Shown here in pieces: positions 62,747-64,000 of a DNA stretch of 64,000 nt. The position numbers and the translations under genes were made by a program. The stretch is from Phoronis australis (taxonomy: Eukaryota; Phoronida; Phoronidae). Position 1 is the first letter of the stretch. Every line of letters begins with the position of its first letter. A model generated the notes under the pieces. The model had not been told where the DNA came from. It saw only the letters and a program-made list of their open reading frames with translations, and did not search any database. The DNA lies in contig NMRA01000025.1 of the NCBI GenBank assembly GCA_002633005.1, forward strand, positions 131,757 through 195,756, read 5' to 3'.

Positions 62747-62752
62747 TTTATT
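62747..62752 (-). terminator. Polyadenylation signal candidate, minus strand
   Basis: TTTATT on the plus strand, AATAAA on the minus strand, about 250 bases after the candidate last exon at 63001-63105. Confidence 0.3.
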
Positions 62753-63000
62753 AGTGAAATGAAATTTTTCCCATAGCCAAATTGTTTTCATTTATAGAAA
62801 GCTCTTCAGAAACTTCAGAGTTCTACTTTTTTCAGAGAAATGTAGCTTTTCAGATTTTAGGCGTGTTCCCTGCAACAGAATCTAAAATAAAAGAGTAGGA
62901 AACAACCACATGACCATCTGGGATAGCCACTTTTAAGACCAGGGCTTGATTTGCTGCTATAAGAATCAAACAAAAGTGCGATTTTATAGCTGATCAAGAC

Positions 63001-63105
63001 TTAGTGAGAGAGGATATATTTCTTTGGGAATTTCCCACCAGTTCCTGTCATCAAAGCGTGGACTTCATTTTCCGTCACTTTTTTGCCATCATCTGATCCT
63101 CTTCT
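63001..63105 (-). CDS. Possible last coding exon of an unidentified minus-strand gene
   Basis: An acceptor-like ATCACACACAG precedes 63105, and the phase-0 frame runs 34 residues to a TAA: polar start (GSDDGKKVTENEVHALM), then GTGGKFPKKYILSH. The composition looks coding and stands out from the AT-rich flanks, and a polyadenylation hexamer follows. I do not recognise the protein and see no upstream exon with certainty, so this stays weak. Confidence 0.35.
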   Translation of the reverse strand, partial: RRGSDDGKKVTENEVHALMTGTGGKFPKKYILSH

Positions 63106-63492
63106 CTGTGTGTGATAAGATCTCCTTAAGTGGTGTTATGTTTTTTCGGTTTCGGGGGAGGGGCAAGACGTGGATTAACCTTTGACCTCAGTCCTGATTT
63201 TGATGAGTCTCACGAGGAGTCTGAATGTAACCTAGGGATAAAAGCACTAATTTTTGATTTTCTGTTGAAAAATTGTCAATTTCACGGGTTTTCCTGCAAC
63301 GGTTATTTTATCCATAGTGATACACGGGTCTGGTGCATGCGCCAATAAAATAAACACTTGAGTAAAACGCATTCCGTATTTCGTATGAAGGTCCACGGGC
63401 CTAAGCACACTCGAGGATGCTACTGATAAGTGTTAGACAATCTTCATCCCTAGCTTGGTCCCATTTTTAAAAAAGACTTGTCTTTGGTTCAG

Positions 63493-63631
63493 TTAAAGTC
63501 CTCTTGCTTTCTTTGTGGAAGAACTTTTCGCGGCTGACTCAATTTCGACCTGATGGAACATTTCGACAATGTATTTACTGAGTGACATATCATAGGTATA
63601 TGGTACATCAGTGTGAAATGACGAAGAAAAA
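63493..63631 (-). CDS. Second possible last coding exon, minus strand
   Basis: A good acceptor (GCAATTTCTTTCAG) precedes 63631. The frame, entered with one leftover base, gives 45 codons beginning FSSSFHTDVPYTYDMSLSKY and ending in a Ser/Lys-rich tail KSSSTKKARGL before TAA. It may belong to the same gene as 63001-63105 as an alternative end, or to a different gene. No family is recognised, and the upstream exons would be outside the window. Confidence 0.35.
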
Positions 63632-63639
63632 CTGAAAGA

Positions 63640-64000
63640 AATTGCTGGTACTTTCACTGCTTTGCTAAACAAATAACAATGCAACCGCATGGCAGAATTT
63701 TTATTTTGCACAAAAATAGTTGCCAAAATTGTGATTTTTGATTTTCCAAAGGATGATTATCTTGATTCGAATTATGCAATCTTTACCAAATGTTGTATCA
63801 TGACACCTACAAAGTAAACACCAAGCTAATAGAATACCTAACATTTTGAATTCTATATTTTTGAGGACAAATTTGTCAAAATAAAATTTAACTTGTCTGC
63901 CATAGTGTTTGACACTAGGTGCAAAACCACCATGTGCACAGAGGGCGAAGATCAAAATTCACTTTTACAACAAGCATGCGAGTTGAAAGATCTGTGTTTA
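63640..64000. other. Right edge of the window, nothing recognised
   Basis: AT-rich sequence with no supported feature; probably an intron of the minus-strand gene suggested by the two candidate last exons. Confidence 0.3.

Overview
The window looks like nuclear DNA of a multicellular animal. It is AT-rich, its genes are split by GT-AG introns of 0.1-5 kb, intergenic spaces are long, and decayed transposons and minisatellites are frequent. The conserved proteins and the style of the LINE and SINE remnants suggest a marine invertebrate, perhaps a deuterostome such as a hemichordate or lancelet. That placement is an inference without any database search.

Four protein-coding genes can be supported. 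(1) 9099-11588 (+) is an intronless class A GPCR with seven membrane segments and a very long basic, serine-rich tail. (2) 31610-35150 (+) is LSM1, a subunit of the cytoplasmic Lsm1-7 mRNA-decay ring. Exons 1, 3 and 4 are present; exon 2 is not visible and probably lies in the 176-base assembly gap, next to a dead LINE reverse transcriptase in the same region. (3) 39324-54133 (+) is the V-type H+-ATPase subunit B gene, with 14 coding exons giving 496 residues and a GC-AG last intron. (4) 55753-58723 (-) is a calcineurin-like metallophosphoesterase of a kind I associate mainly with plants and algae, in three exons and convergent with the V-ATPase gene. Two weaker last-exon candidates lie on the minus strand at 63001-63105 and 63493-63631.

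Layout: 1-9.1 kb has no recognised gene and holds two old degenerate duplications. 9.1-12.6 kb is the GPCR and its 3' UTR. 12.6-31.6 kb is gene-poor, with a 39-bp minisatellite, inverted-repeat elements, a tRNA-derived SINE, one copy of a ~0.9 kb repeat, LINE 3' ends and a THAP zinc-finger relic. 31.6-35.2 kb is LSM1. 35.2-39.3 kb has two short elements with CAGTGGCGG-type ends. 39.3-55.1 kb is the V-ATPase gene, whose introns contain the second ~0.9 kb repeat copy, a 290-bp foldback element and two minisatellites beside exon 13. 55.4-58.7 kb is the phosphoesterase. 59.5-60.4 kb is a near-identical direct repeat around a single N, probably an assembly artefact.

The genes do not form one pathway. 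LSM1 acts in mRNA turnover, V-ATPase B in organelle acidification, the GPCR in signalling, and the phosphoesterase has no known substrate. No CRISPR array, intact RNA gene, intact transposon or clear new multi-gene system was seen. The most unusual items are the GPCR with its tail, the plant-like phosphoesterase, and the cluster of oddities around V-ATPase exon 13.
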